Origin: JBFMCT01 sp046565765
GTDB lineage: Bacteria; Actinomycetota; Acidimicrobiia; Acidimicrobiales; AC-14
Assembly: GCA_046565765.1 (NCBI GenBank)
Contig: JBKHXX010000093.1
Location: 78,970 to 142,969, forward strand
Direction of reading: 5' to 3'
Length of the DNA: 64,000 nucleotides
In this document: one piece after another, positions 1 through 10,177 of the stretch
Layout: every line of letters begins with the position of its first letter
Position numbering within the stretch: the first letter of the stretch is position 1
Notes under the pieces: model-generated
What the model was told of the DNA's origin: nothing
The model's database searches: none
Seen by the model: the letters and a program-made list of their open reading frames with translations, nothing else
Translations under genes and position numbers: made by a program

Positions 1-405
1 CCGGTGGTGGGCGCCCGGATCGGCCAGCAGAGTTGCTACGACCGGCTCGTCGTGGACCTCGCCGGTACGCCCGCGCCGGGCTACATCGTCCGCTACACCG
101 ACGGGCTCCGCCAGCCCGGCTCCGGCAACCCAATCCCGGTCGCCGGCGGGGCCGTCCTGACGATCAACGCCCTCGCTCCCGCCTACGACGCCAACGGGAA
201 CCCCACCGTGCCGTGGCGACCGGGGACCCACATCGCCACGCCGACGACGTTCCAGACGTTCCGGGACGTGGTCTACGCCGGCACCTTCGAGGGGGAGACC
301 ACGCTGGGCCTGGGCGTGCGGGCCCGGCTGCCGTTCCGGGTCTTCACCCTGGCCGGGCCGGGCAGCGGCACCCGCCTCGTCATCGACGTCGCCCACCGCT
401 GGTAA
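1..405 (+). CDS. AMIN-like domain protein, 3' part
   Basis: The reading frame is open from the first base of the window, so this is the C-terminal 134 residues of a gene that begins upstream. It contains a pattern typical of the AMIN-like domain: a Cys-Tyr-Asp-Arg-hydrophobic strand, an Asp-X-Ala-Gly turn, GYIVRY, then a second half with LGVRARLPFRVF and a closing RLVIDVAH strand. Such domains occur in secreted or lipid-anchored actinobacterial proteins and are thought to bind cell-wall polymer. The signal peptide, if any, lies outside the window. The family call is from pattern recognition only. Confidence 0.7.
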   Translation, partial: PVVGARIGQQSCYDRLVVDLAGTPAPGYIVRYTDGLRQPGSGNPIPVAGGAVLTINALAPAYDANGNPTVPWRPGTHIATPTTFQTFRDVVYAGTFEGETTLGLGVRARLPFRVFTLAGPGSGTRLVIDVAHRW

Positions 406-465
406 GCGCCCCGCCGGCGGCCCCGAACCACCGCGCCACTCCCCGGGAGTAGTAGAAAACGGCCG

Positions 466-1920
<1,455 letters not shown>

Positions 1921-1979
1921 GAGCTCAGCCGCGGTGGGCCGCCTCGCCGACTCCGGGCGTGTACCGGCGCCGGTGGGGG

Positions 1980-1985
1980 CAGACT
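1980..1985 (+). promoter_or_regulatory. -10 box of leaderless transaldolase promoter
   Basis: CAGACT followed by exactly 6 nt and the ATG at 1992. The spacing matches nine other loci in this window and implies a transcript that begins at or next to the start codon. No Shine-Dalgarno sequence is visible. Confidence 0.45.
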
Positions 1986-1991
1986 TGAACC

Positions 1992-3089
1992 ATGACCAAG
2001 CTGCACGACCTCTACGACATCGTCGGTCAGAGCCCCTGGATCGACAACCTGCGACGGGCGGCGGTTGAGTCCGGTGAGCTGCAGCAGGCGGTGTACGACG
2101 GCATACGGGGGGTCACGTCCAACCCCACGATCTTCCAGAAGTCGGCGTCCGAGGGCGACCACTACGACGCCCAGCTGGCCGAGCTGCTCCACGACCGCAC
2201 CGTGGAGGAGGCCTACTGGGAGCTGGCCATCACCGACGTCACCCGGGCCCTCGACATCCTGCGCCCGGTCTACGACGACAGCGCTCACTGCGACGGCTAC
2301 GTGTCCATCGAGGTGTCGGCGGCGCTGGCCCACGACACCGAGGGCACCATCGAGGCGGCCCGATGGCTCCACCAGCGCATCGACCAGCGCAACCTCCTGG
2401 TCAAGATCCCGGCCACGGCCGAGGGCGTCCCCGCCATCCGCCAGATGATCTCCGAGGGGCGCAGCATCAACGTCACGCTGATCTTCTCGCTCAGCCGCTA
2501 CGACCAGGTCATCGAGGCGTACCTGGCCGGGCTCGAGGAGCTGCCCGGCGACCTCTCCGGCGTGCACAGCGTGGCGTCGTTCTTCGTGAGCCGGGTGGAC
2601 ACCGAGGTCGACCGCCGCCTCGATGCCATTGGCACCGAGGAAGCCCTCGGCTTGCGGGGCCAGGCTGCGGTAGCACAGGCCAAGCTCGCCTACCGGCTGT
2701 TCCAGGAGCGGTTCTCCGGCCCCCGCTGGGAGGCGCTGGCCGCCCGGGGGGCGACCCTGCAGCGCCCCCTGTGGGCGTCGACGTCGACGAAGAACCCGGC
2801 CTATCCCGACCTCCTCTACGTGGAGCCGCTGATGGGGCCCCAGACCGTCAACACCATGCCCGAGCCCACCATCGCCGCCTTCGTCGACCACGGCACCGTC
2901 GCCTGCACGGTCGACACCGGGGTCGACGAGGCTCGCAACACGCTCGCCGGCATCGAGGCGGTGGGGGTGGATCTGGCCGACGTGGCGGTCGTGCTGGAGC
3001 AGCAGGGCGTGGCCAGCTTCCGTGCGTCCTACGACGACCTCATCGCCGCTATGGGAGAGAAGGCCGCGGCCGTGGCCGGCGCCGCCTGA
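1992..3089 (+). CDS. tal: transaldolase
   Basis: A 365-residue transaldolase, which swaps a dihydroxyacetone unit between sedoheptulose-7-phosphate and glyceraldehyde-3-phosphate in the non-oxidative pentose phosphate pathway. Family motifs are VTSNPTIF (residues 41-48), the Schiff-base lysine in LLVKIPAT (Lys138), NVTLIFSL and the phosphate-binding ASFFVSRVD. The length is that of actinobacterial transaldolases (about 365-375). It could supply or drain sedoheptulose-7-phosphate, which is also the precursor for the heptose operon at 13-21 kb. The gene following it starts 1 nt after this stop. Confidence 0.97.
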   Translation: MTKLHDLYDIVGQSPWIDNLRRAAVESGELQQAVYDGIRGVTSNPTIFQKSASEGDHYDAQLAELLHDRTVEEAYWELAITDVTRALDILRPVYDDSAHCDGYVSIEVSAALAHDTEGTIEAARWLHQRIDQRNLLVKIPATAEGVPAIRQMISEGRSINVTLIFSLSRYDQVIEAYLAGLEELPGDLSGVHSVASFFVSRVDTEVDRRLDAIGTEEALGLRGQAAVAQAKLAYRLFQERFSGPRWEALAARGATLQRPLWASTSTKNPAYPDLLYVEPLMGPQTVNTMPEPTIAAFVDHGTVACTVDTGVDEARNTLAGIEAVGVDLADVAVVLEQQGVASFRASYDDLIAAMGEKAAAVAGAA

Positions 3090-3090
3090 G

Positions 3091-3684
3091 GTGGCGGCCA
3101 CCTACGACCGGTCGACCGCCCTGCTGGTGGTCGACATGCAGAACGACTTCGCCGACCCGGCCGGGAGCCTTTATGTGGCCGGCGGTGAGCACGTGGTCGA
3201 CTTCGTCAACCAGGAGCAGCAGTGGGCCTCCGACTCGGGTGCGGTGATCGTCTACACCCAGGACTGGCATCCCGCCACCACGCCCCACTTCGCCAAGGAC
3301 GGAGGGGTGTGGCCGGTGCACTGCGTGGCCGGCACGTGGGGCGCCGAGCTGCACCCTCGGCTCCACCTGTTCCCGGGGGCCGACGTGGTCCGCAAGGGGA
3401 CGTCGGGCGAGGACGGGTACTCGGCGTTCAGCGTGCGGGAGCCCACCACCGGCGACCAGGCCGGCACCGGCCTCGACGACCTCCTGCGGGCCCGAGGCGT
3501 GACCCGGGTGGTCATCGTGGGCCTGGCCACCGACTACTGCGTGAAGGAGACCGGTCTCGACGCCCGGCGGCTCGGGTTCGACGCCACCGTGGTCACCGAT
3601 GCCATCGCCGCCGTCGACCTCCAACCGGGTGACGGCGAGCGGGCCCTCGAAGTGGTGCGAGCGGCGGGGGTGACCCTGGCTTAG
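3091..3684 (+). CDS. pncA: nicotinamidase (isochorismatase family)
   Basis: A 197-residue nicotinamidase converting nicotinamide to nicotinate for NAD salvage. The Asp-Lys-Cys triad is visible as Asp15 in LLVVDMQNDF, Lys102 in VVRKGTSGEDGYSAF and Cys150 in VGLATDYCVKETGLDA; the metal-site residues are Asp58, His60 and His77 (TQDWHP, PVHC). A GTG at 3091 is taken as start because it follows the transaldolase stop by 1 nt and places the first strand at the expected position; an upstream ATG at 3022 would overlap tal by 68 nt and adds a low-complexity tail. Confidence 0.92.
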   Translation: MAATYDRSTALLVVDMQNDFADPAGSLYVAGGEHVVDFVNQEQQWASDSGAVIVYTQDWHPATTPHFAKDGGVWPVHCVAGTWGAELHPRLHLFPGADVVRKGTSGEDGYSAFSVREPTTGDQAGTGLDDLLRARGVTRVVIVGLATDYCVKETGLDARRLGFDATVVTDAIAAVDLQPGDGERALEVVRAAGVTLA

Positions 3685-3689
3685 CAGCT

Positions 3690-3737
3690 GTTTTGGGGCG
3701 TCGCAGCCACGTCAGCCGTGGTCGACACGCCCCGAAA
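3690..3737. terminator. bidirectional stem-loop between pncA and whiB
   Basis: Two nested inverted repeats: outer arms GTTTTGGGGCGTC and GACACGCCCCGAAAC, inner arms CCACG/CGTGG around a 5-nt loop. The A-runs at one end become U-runs on the other strand, so it can stop both converging genes. A second copy of the same design lies at 46580-46630. Confidence 0.7.
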
Positions 3738-3746
3738 CCGGGGGGG

Positions 3747-4058
3747 TTAGGACGCCTGGCGCCGGCGCTCGGCCTGGCGGCGGCGGCGGATGGAGCGCCG
3801 CTCGGAGGCGTTGGCCCCGCCCCAGATCCCGTAGGGCTGGTTGGTGGCGATGGCGAACTCCAGGCAAGCGGTGCGGACGGGGCACGTGGCGCACACCGCC
3901 TTGGCCTCCTCGGCCTGCTCCACGGCCTGGTCGTCGAGCTCGCCGGCCGGGAAGAACAGCTCGGTCGGCAGAGCTCGGCACGCAGCCCGGCACACCCACG
4001 CTTCCTGCTGGCGCGGGGGGTGGGGCGCTACCGGGCGAAGGGTGGTCGAAGTAGTCAC
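3747..4058 (-). CDS. WhiB family iron-sulfur regulator (103 aa)
   Basis: A WhiB-like [4Fe-4S] regulator, a family that binds the principal sigma factor and acts in redox response and development in Actinobacteria. The cluster cysteines are Cys23 or Cys27, then Cys56-x2-Cys59-x5-Cys65 (VCATCPVRTAC). The G-[IV]-W-G-G turn is at residues 77-81, followed by a strongly basic tail (RRSIRRRRQAERRR) that in this family contacts DNA. It lies 92 nt downstream of a second whiB gene on the same strand. Two closely placed N-terminal cysteines leave the first ligand ambiguous. Confidence 0.93.
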   Translation of the reverse strand: MTTSTTLRPVAPHPPRQQEAWVCRAACRALPTELFFPAGELDDQAVEQAEEAKAVCATCPVRTACLEFAIATNQPYGIWGGANASERRSIRRRRQAERRRQAS

Positions 4059-4150
4059 AGGCGGAGAAAAGAAAAGGGGCGAACGAATTCGCCTCGCACG
4101 GCCTACCCACGTGCGCGACCGTCAAACGTCCGCCCCTGGATTTTTCGGGA

Positions 4151-4414
4151 TCAGGCGGCCTGGGCCGCGGCCTCCCGCCGGCGGCGGCGCAGGCGGCGCC
4201 GCTCGGTCTCGGTCAGGCCGCCCCAGACGCCGTCGTCCTGGCGGGTGACCATGGCGTACTCCAGGCACAGCTCACGGACCGGGCAGGTCGCACAGACGGC
4301 CTTGGCCTCCGCCGCCTCCTCGTCGGTGAGGGGGAAGAAGACCTCGGTGTCCAGCCCGCGGCAGGCCGCGTCGGCCCGCCAGGCGATGTCGGTGCGGGGG
4401 TTGGTGAGCTTCAT
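4151..4414 (-). CDS. WhiB family iron-sulfur regulator (87 aa)
   Basis: A compact WhiB protein with all four cluster ligands: Cys18, Cys41, Cys44 and Cys50 (VCATCPVRELC), a GVWGG turn at residues 62-66 and a basic tail (RRRLRRRRRE). The short form resembles WhiB1/WhiB2-type proteins, but a specific orthologue cannot be assigned by eye. ATG start is preceded by AGGAAGATGTC on the coding strand, a good ribosome binding site. The gene is divergent from the antiporter gene at 4570, and the shared upstream region carries a 24-bp tandem repeat. Confidence 0.95.
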   Translation of the reverse strand: MKLTNPRTDIAWRADAACRGLDTEVFFPLTDEEAAEAKAVCATCPVRELCLEYAMVTRQDDGVWGGLTETERRRLRRRRREAAAQAA

Positions 4415-4464
4415 GACATCTTCCTCAACACCAACGTCGGCTCGGGCATTTCCCGGCTTGAGCC

Positions 4465-4512
4465 GCCTGCGTGGCCGAACGCAGTGACGCCTGCGTGGCC
4501 GAACGCAGTGAC
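4465..4512. repeat. perfect 24-bp tandem duplication containing palindromes
   Basis: Two identical 24-bp units, 4465-4488 and 4489-4512, abut each other. Each unit contains a perfect inverted repeat CTGCGT-n6-ACGCAG. It sits in the 155-bp divergent region between whiB (start 4414) and the antiporter (start 4570), 58 nt before the antiporter start, where a twofold operator would be expected. No protein-coding role was seen. Confidence 0.75.
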
Positions 4513-4569
4513 GGGTAGGAGCCGGCCAGGCCGCTCTGCGGCCCGCAGGACCGCGACCCGGGAGCGCCC

Positions 4570-6744
4570 TTGCCTGTGATCAAACCGCTCGGTGAGCACG
4601 AGCTGTTCCTGTTCTTCGTGCAGTTCACCTTGCTGCTGGTCGTGGCGCGCGCCCTGGGTGAGCTGGCGGTGCGGGCCCGGCTGCCCTCCGTGGTCGGCGA
4701 GCTCATGGGCGGGTTCCTGATCGGCCCGTCGCTGCTGGGTGCGGTGGCCCCGGGCGCGTTCCAGTCCATCTTCCCGGCCACCCCCGAGCAGTTCCACCTG
4801 CTGGAGATCGTCTCGTGGCTGGGCGTGATCATGCTCCTGATCCTCACCGGCCTCGAGACCGACATCGGCCTCATCGCCCGCAAGGGACGAGGAGCGGCCG
4901 CCATCTCCTTGGGCGGGGTGGTGGTGCCGTTCGCCACCGGGGTCACCCTGGGGTTCCTGCTTCCCGAGACCTTCCTCGCCGCCGCCGACAAGCGGCTGGT
5001 GTTCGCCCTCTTCCTGGGGACGGCGATGAGCATCTCGGCCATCCCGGTGATTGCCAAGGTCCTCATGGAGATGAAGGTCATCCGGCGCGACATCGGCCAG
5101 GTGACACTGGCCGCGGGGATGATCGACGACACCATCGGGTGGATCCTCCTGTCGGTCGTCGCCGGCCTGGCCGCCAGCGGGACGATCGACGTGGCCGGCG
5201 CAGGCAGGTCGGTGGTGGCGGTCCTAGTGATCGTCCTGCTCGCCTTCACCGTGGGCCGGCGGTTCGTCAGCTGGTTCATCCGCACGCTGGACAACGTGGT
5301 GGGCGGCGACACGGTGAAGATCACCGGCCTGATGGTCCTGGCCCTCGGCTTCGGGGCCATCACCCACGGGCTCGGCCTCGAGGCCGTGCTCGGCGCCTTC
5401 CTGGCCGGCATCCTCGTGGGCCAGGTCAAGCGGTTCGACGGCCGGCTGCGCCACACCTTCGAGCAGGTGGCCCTGGGCGTGTTCGCCCCGGTGTTCTTCG
5501 CCGCGTCCGGCCTGCGGGTCGACCTGGCCCGCCTCATGGAGCCCCGCGTCCTGCTCGTCGGCCTCATCGTGCTGGCGGTCGCCATAGGCGGGAAGTTCGT
5601 GGGCGCCTACGTCGGCGCCCGGGCCACCAAGCTGGGCCACTGGGAGGCCCTCTCGCTGGGCGCGGGCATGAACGCGCGAGGCGCCATGGAGATCATCGTG
5701 GCCACCATCGGCCTGAGCCGGGGGATCCTGACGGTGGAGATGTACTCCATCATCCTCATGGTGGCCATCGTGACCTCCCTGATGGCGCCGCCGCTGCTGC
5801 GGTGGACCCTCGGCCACGTGCAGATGGGCGACGAGGAGCGCGAGCGGCTGGAGGCCGAGGAACGGGCCAAGGACAGCTTTGTGGGCAACCTCAAGCGGGT
5901 GCTGCTTCCCACGGGCGACGAGCGGGCGGCCGCGCCGGCAGCCCAGCTGGTTCGGCTGATGGTGGGCGACGAGGACGTCGAGGTCACCAACCTCTCCCTG
6001 CGGCCCGAGCACCCCGAGGCCCACGCGTCGGAGACGGCGCAGACCGAGAAGGTCGTCAACCGTCTCGACGACGTCCGCCGCCTCGTCCGCAACCCCGACG
6101 GCGACCGGGCGTCGATCATCCTCCGGGAGGCGGAGAAGGGCTACGACCTGCTCGTCATGGGCTCCCGGGGCCGCACCGAGACGGGTGACAGCCGGCTGTT
6201 CGGGGACTCGGTGGAGGACGTCGTCCAGCAGTCGCCCTGCCCCCTGCTGGTCGTGGCGTCCCCCGACGGCGACGACGGCACCCACATGGACAACCTGCGC
6301 CGCATCCTCGTGCCCGTGGCCGGCTCCCCCCGCGACCGGCAGGCCGCCGAGGTCGGCTTCTCGCTGGCCCGCCGGGCCGGCGCCACCGTCGGGCTGCTGC
6401 ACGTCGTCACCGAGTCGCAGCACGCCCTGCGGATGGGCTCCGACGAGGCCATCGCCCACGCCGTCGAGCTGGGAGAGGACCTCGTGCGCGACCTGGCCGA
6501 CCTCGGTCGGTCGCTGGGCGCCCAGGTCGAGACCGAGGTCGTCGTGTCCGACCATCCCGAGCAGGCGGTGGTGGACCGGGCCTGCGAGGGCGCCGACCTG
6601 ATCATCGTGTCGAGCAACCGCCGGGCCGTCACCCAGCGGGCCTTCTTCGGCCACCGGGTCGACCACATCCTGGGCAACGCCCCATGCCCCGTCGTGGTCG
6701 TCAGCGCCGACCCCGTCCCCGCCGGCCAGCGGGCGCGGGTCTAG
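4570..6744 (+). CDS. CPA2 cation:proton antiporter with C-terminal Usp domains
   Basis: A 724-residue protein. Residues about 1-415 form the Na+/H+ exchanger domain with roughly a dozen hydrophobic segments (for example LVVARALGELAVRARLPSVVGELMGG is broken here as LPSVVGELMGGFLIGPSLLG). Residues about 440-570 and 575-720 look like two universal stress protein domains; the second has RRILVPVAGSPRDRQAAEV and ends NAPCPVVVVS, the first ends SPCPLLVVAS. Usp domains bind ATP or cyclic nucleotides and probably gate transport. A TTG start is used, with GGGAG about 6 nt upstream. The stop overlaps that of recQ. Confidence 0.9.
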   Translation: MPVIKPLGEHELFLFFVQFTLLLVVARALGELAVRARLPSVVGELMGGFLIGPSLLGAVAPGAFQSIFPATPEQFHLLEIVSWLGVIMLLILTGLETDIGLIARKGRGAAAISLGGVVVPFATGVTLGFLLPETFLAAADKRLVFALFLGTAMSISAIPVIAKVLMEMKVIRRDIGQVTLAAGMIDDTIGWILLSVVAGLAASGTIDVAGAGRSVVAVLVIVLLAFTVGRRFVSWFIRTLDNVVGGDTVKITGLMVLALGFGAITHGLGLEAVLGAFLAGILVGQVKRFDGRLRHTFEQVALGVFAPVFFAASGLRVDLARLMEPRVLLVGLIVLAVAIGGKFVGAYVGARATKLGHWEALSLGAGMNARGAMEIIVATIGLSRGILTVEMYSIILMVAIVTSLMAPPLLRWTLGHVQMGDEERERLEAEERAKDSFVGNLKRVLLPTGDERAAAPAAQLVRLMVGDEDVEVTNLSLRPEHPEAHASETAQTEKVVNRLDDVRRLVRNPDGDRASIILREAEKGYDLLVMGSRGRTETGDSRLFGDSVEDVVQQSPCPLLVVASPDGDDGTHMDNLRRILVPVAGSPRDRQAAEVGFSLARRAGATVGLLHVVTESQHALRMGSDEAIAHAVELGEDLVRDLADLGRSLGAQVETEVVVSDHPEQAVVDRACEGADLIIVSSNRRAVTQRAFFGHRVDHILGNAPCPVVVVSADPVPAGQRARV

Positions 6745-8372
6745 GGCCGAGCCGTCAGCAAGCCCTGTTCGAGGACGACGTCGGTGGCGAGGGTGGTGTA
6801 GCCGCGGTCGTCGAACAGGACGACCACCTTGCCGTCCTCGGCACCGGTGACGGTCCCCTCCCCCAGCGACCGGTGGACCACCCGGGTCCCCACCGGGAAG
6901 GGGCCGGGCCCCGTCGTCGCCTCCACTCCGCCGTCGCGGCAGTTGTCGCACGCCTCGCACGGTGGCTCGAAGGGCTCGCCGAAGTAGCCGAGCAGGAGCT
7001 GGCGGCGGCAGCCGCGGGTCTCGGCGTAGGACCGGACCATCTCCACCCTCGACCGGTCGAGGCGCCGGCGGGCGGCGGCTGCGGCGGCGGCTGCCCTGCC
7101 CGCCGTTGCGGGGTCGACCGCGCCGGTGGCCCGGACCGGGTCGCCGCCGGCAGCCACCGCCAGGGCCCCCTCCCGGGCCAGCCACCCGACCGCAGTCGCC
7201 ACCCGGCCCGGCTTCATCCCGGCGAGCTCGGCCAGCTCGGCGATCGACGCCTCCCGGCCCTCGGCCGCCGCCACCATCCGGGCCACCCGCTCCAGCTCGG
7301 CGCGCTCCAGCTTCGGGCCGGTGGCGAAGAACCGCCGCACACCCAGGTCCTCGGCCCGCCAGAACAGCACCGCCTCGGCCGGCTCCCCGTCCCGCCCGGC
7401 CCGGCCCACCTCCTGGTAGTAGGAGTCGAGCGACTCGCTCGGCTCGGCGTGGAACACGAAGCGCACGTCGGCCTTGTCGATGCCGAGCCCGAAGGCGTTG
7501 GTGGCAGCCACCACGTCCAGCTCCCCACCCATGAACGCGTCCTGCACCTCGGCCCGGGGCCTGGCCGCCAGCCCCCCGTGGTACACGCCCGCGGCCACGC
7601 CCCGGTCGGCCAGGGCCCGGCCCAGCTCCTCGGCCCGGGCCCGGGTGGCGGTGTAGACGATGCCCGGCTTGGCGGCGTCGACGGCGGCGTCGAGGAGGGC
7701 GTCGTCGCGCTGGCGGGCGTCGACGTGGCGGTCCACGGCCAGCCCGATGTTGGGCCGGTCGAACCCCTTCACGATCACCAGCGGGTCGTCCAGCCCCAGG
7801 CGGGCCACGATCTCCTCCCGCACCGGCGGGGCGGCGGTGGCCGTCAGCGCCAGCACCCGGGGGTGGCCGAGCTCGGCCAGGACGGGGGCGAGGTGGAGGT
7901 ACGACGGGCGGAAGTCGTGGCCCCACGCGCTGATGCAGTGCGCCTCGTCGACCACGAACAGCGAGGGCGGGTTGGCCCGCAGGGCGGCCATCGTGTCGGG
8001 ATTGGCGAACTGCTCGGGGGCCAGGAAGAGGAACTCGACCTCCCCCGACCCCACCCCATCGAGGGCGGTGCGGCGGGCGCCCTCGCTCAGGGTGGAGTTG
8101 GCCACCACCGCCCCGCCCGAGCCGTCGCCCAGGATCGTGGCCACCTGGTCGTGCTGGAGGGCGATGAGCGGCGACACCACCACCGTGGGCCCGTCCACCA
8201 GCAGCCCGGCCACCTGGTAGATCGCCGACTTCCCGAAGCCGGTGGGCATGACCGCCACCACGTCGCGCCCCTCGGCCAGGGCCCCGATCGCCTCCTGCTG
8301 GCCCGCCCGCAGCTTCTGGTAGCCGAACCCGTGGCGCGCCGCGGCGCGGATGTCACGTGCGGCGATGGCCAT
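6741..8372 (-). CDS. recQ: RecQ-type ATP-dependent DNA helicase
   Basis: A 543-residue 3'-5' superfamily-2 helicase. The Walker A is PTGFGKS with Lys48, the DEAH box is at residues 142-145 (VVDEAHCISAWGHDFRPSY), and helicase C motifs include GLGIDKADVRFV and YYQEVGRAGRDG. Four cysteines ending in CEACDNC (last Cys478) form the RecQ zinc site. A short C-terminal domain follows (TRVVHRSLGEGTVTGAEDGK), unlike the HRDC domain of E. coli RecQ, so it is a short actinobacterial variant. Its stop codon overlaps the antiporter stop on the other strand. It lies 33 nt downstream of the CehA-type gene and may be co-transcribed. Confidence 0.93.
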   Translation of the reverse strand: MAIAARDIRAAARHGFGYQKLRAGQQEAIGALAEGRDVVAVMPTGFGKSAIYQVAGLLVDGPTVVVSPLIALQHDQVATILGDGSGGAVVANSTLSEGARRTALDGVGSGEVEFLFLAPEQFANPDTMAALRANPPSLFVVDEAHCISAWGHDFRPSYLHLAPVLAELGHPRVLALTATAAPPVREEIVARLGLDDPLVIVKGFDRPNIGLAVDRHVDARQRDDALLDAAVDAAKPGIVYTATRARAEELGRALADRGVAAGVYHGGLAARPRAEVQDAFMGGELDVVAATNAFGLGIDKADVRFVFHAEPSESLDSYYQEVGRAGRDGEPAEAVLFWRAEDLGVRRFFATGPKLERAELERVARMVAAAEGREASIAELAELAGMKPGRVATAVGWLAREGALAVAAGGDPVRATGAVDPATAGRAAAAAAAARRRLDRSRVEMVRSYAETRGCRRQLLLGYFGEPFEPPCEACDNCRDGGVEATTGPGPFPVGTRVVHRSLGEGTVTGAEDGKVVVLFDDRGYTTLATDVVLEQGLLTARP

Positions 8373-8405
8373 GTCGGGAGCGGGTGTGCCCGCCGGCGCC
8401 TTTGG

Positions 8406-10103
8406 CTAACCGGGCTGGAGGAAGACGGGGTTGCCCACGGTGGTGCGCCCCCGCTCGTCGGCCGTCTCGATCCGGTACCAGGTGGGGGCGGCCGCCAGCG
8501 GGAAGGCGTGATCGAACGGGTCCCTGTCGACGGCGACGGTGGCCACCACGGCCCCCGCCCGCACCAGCCGCAGCACCTGGCCCTCGCCGCCCCGAACGGT
8601 CACCCGTAGCTCGCCGCCGCTGCGCCCGTCGACCGCCAGCGTCGAGCCGAAGGTGCCCGTCGCCTGCCCGGGCACCACCGCCTCCAGCTCGAGACCGGGG
8701 CTGGCCGCCACCCCTCGCGCCCGCACGTAGGCCCGTCCCGCCTGTAGGGCCTCCACGATCCCGGCCCGAGACAGCTCCCGGGCGTGCACGGCGGTGGCGC
8801 ACGCCCCGAAACGGGTGCCGATCTTGTCGTCCGAACCGCACACCGCGGTGATGCGGTGGCCCTCGTTGAGCAGGCGCTCCCACAGGTCGATCGCCGAGTC
8901 GAAGAAGGGGTTGGGCACGCGCAGGCCGAGGTCGGGCAGGCCGTACTCGCCCGGGTCCACCAGGGCCTCGCCGGTGAGCACCTCGATGGTGTCGACTGCA
9001 TCCCAGTCGATGTCGTCGCCCAGCTCGAACTCGCAGCCGCGGCACAGGTTCCGGAAGAGGGGGCCGGGGAACGTGGTGGGGTGGTTCACCTGGAAGAGGG
9101 CGCCCGCCGCCTTCACCGCCCGCTGGATCTGCCCGATGGTCACGTCCTCGAAGTCGTGGCGGAACTCCACGAACCCGAACGTCTCCCCCAGGCACTGCAC
9201 GTGGCCGGAGTAGGTGACGATCTCCCGGCCGGGCCACACCAGCACGCCGGGGTTGGCCTCCTGGGCCGCTCGGTACTCCTCCCAGTGGTGGCCCACGACG
9301 TACTCGGTGACGGGCAGGAACTCGAGCCCGGCCGCCCGCCCCAGCTCCACGAAGCGCATGGGGTCGGGGCCCTTGGGATGGGAGTGCCAGGCGTGCATGT
9401 GGAAGTCGCCGTGGTACCAACCGGGCTCGGCCCGGGCCACGTGGGCGGGGTCGACCGCGCCCGTCGCCGGAGGGCGGCGGGGTTCGGCCGGCGCCTTGGC
9501 TTCGGCCAGGGCCTGCACGGTCACGGTCCACTCCGCCCCGGTCGGGCCGATGGCGGCGATCCCGAGCTCCGCGTGCCACACCCCTGCGCCGATGGGGCCG
9601 GGACGGTAGGCGCGGGTGGCGTCGTCGGCCTGGACGAACACGTCGGGGTGGCGGCTCCCCGACCACCCGCGGAAGCCCTCGGCCTCGCGGTAGCCGCCTT
9701 CGTCCCACAGGCCCAGGTCGAGGACGGTACGGGTCAGGGGGTTGTCGGGCGGGGCAGGCGGCAGCTCCTTCCACCGGTACCCGACCTCGATGCGGGCCGT
9801 GCCCGGGCGCACCTCGAAGGGCAGCACCAGCCGCCGCTTCTCGTCGCCGGGCAGGGCGGTGCCCTTGATGACGACCGCGTCGCCGCCCGGTTCGCACACC
9901 GGCGGGGCGCCCGTCGAGCGCCGCCGGCGCAGTGCCAGCAGGGTCGCCTCGGCCCACTCGCCCAGAGAGGCGAGCACCGACAGCACCCAGCGCACGCCGG
10001 GCGGCACCGGCCGCTCCTGGTAGGCCTCGGCTCGGGCCGCCGCCACCTTGCGGGCCGCCCGGGACCGCAGGGCCATGGCCACCCGCGACGGCCGCTCTGC
10101 CAT
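8406..10103 (-). CDS. CehA/McbA family PHP-domain metallohydrolase
   Basis: A 565-residue protein whose C-terminal two thirds is a PHP-type metal-dependent hydrolase: His235 and His237 in HGDFHMHAWHSHP form the HxH ligand pair, followed by VTEYVVGHHW, a PGREIVTYSGH segment and a late DAVDTIEVLTG strand. The N-terminal about 200 residues look like a beta-rich domain. Related enzymes include carbaryl hydrolase CehA and microcin C7 self-immunity protein McbA; the substrate here is unknown. The ATG is preceded by a leaderless-type TAGCCT box. Confidence 0.85.
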   Translation of the reverse strand: MAERPSRVAMALRSRAARKVAAARAEAYQERPVPPGVRWVLSVLASLGEWAEATLLALRRRRSTGAPPVCEPGGDAVVIKGTALPGDEKRRLVLPFEVRPGTARIEVGYRWKELPPAPPDNPLTRTVLDLGLWDEGGYREAEGFRGWSGSRHPDVFVQADDATRAYRPGPIGAGVWHAELGIAAIGPTGAEWTVTVQALAEAKAPAEPRRPPATGAVDPAHVARAEPGWYHGDFHMHAWHSHPKGPDPMRFVELGRAAGLEFLPVTEYVVGHHWEEYRAAQEANPGVLVWPGREIVTYSGHVQCLGETFGFVEFRHDFEDVTIGQIQRAVKAAGALFQVNHPTTFPGPLFRNLCRGCEFELGDDIDWDAVDTIEVLTGEALVDPGEYGLPDLGLRVPNPFFDSAIDLWERLLNEGHRITAVCGSDDKIGTRFGACATAVHARELSRAGIVEALQAGRAYVRARGVAASPGLELEAVVPGQATGTFGSTLAVDGRSGGELRVTVRGGEGQVLRLVRAGAVVATVAVDRDPFDHAFPLAAAPTWYRIETADERGRTTVGNPVFLQPG

Positions 10104-10110
10104 ACCGCCG

Positions 10111-10116
10111 AGGCTA
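10111..10116 (-). promoter_or_regulatory. -10 box of leaderless PHP hydrolase promoter
   Basis: On the minus strand TAGCCT is followed by 7 nt and the ATG at 10103. The identical hexamer precedes the flavoprotein gene at 24325 by 6 nt. Confidence 0.55.
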
Positions 10117-10177
10117 GTTACCGGCGGTGACGCGGCGGGAAGGCTTTGAACACGACCCCGCAGTGGAGGTGCAGACC

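Noticed and set aside
4465..4512. Small CRISPR-like array
   Set aside because: Only two directly abutting identical units with no spacer; better seen as an operator duplication.
5224..7926. Very long open frame on the minus strand across the antiporter and recQ genes
   Set aside because: Low-complexity Arg/Gly/Pro translation, opposite to two well-supported genes; a shadow of high GC.
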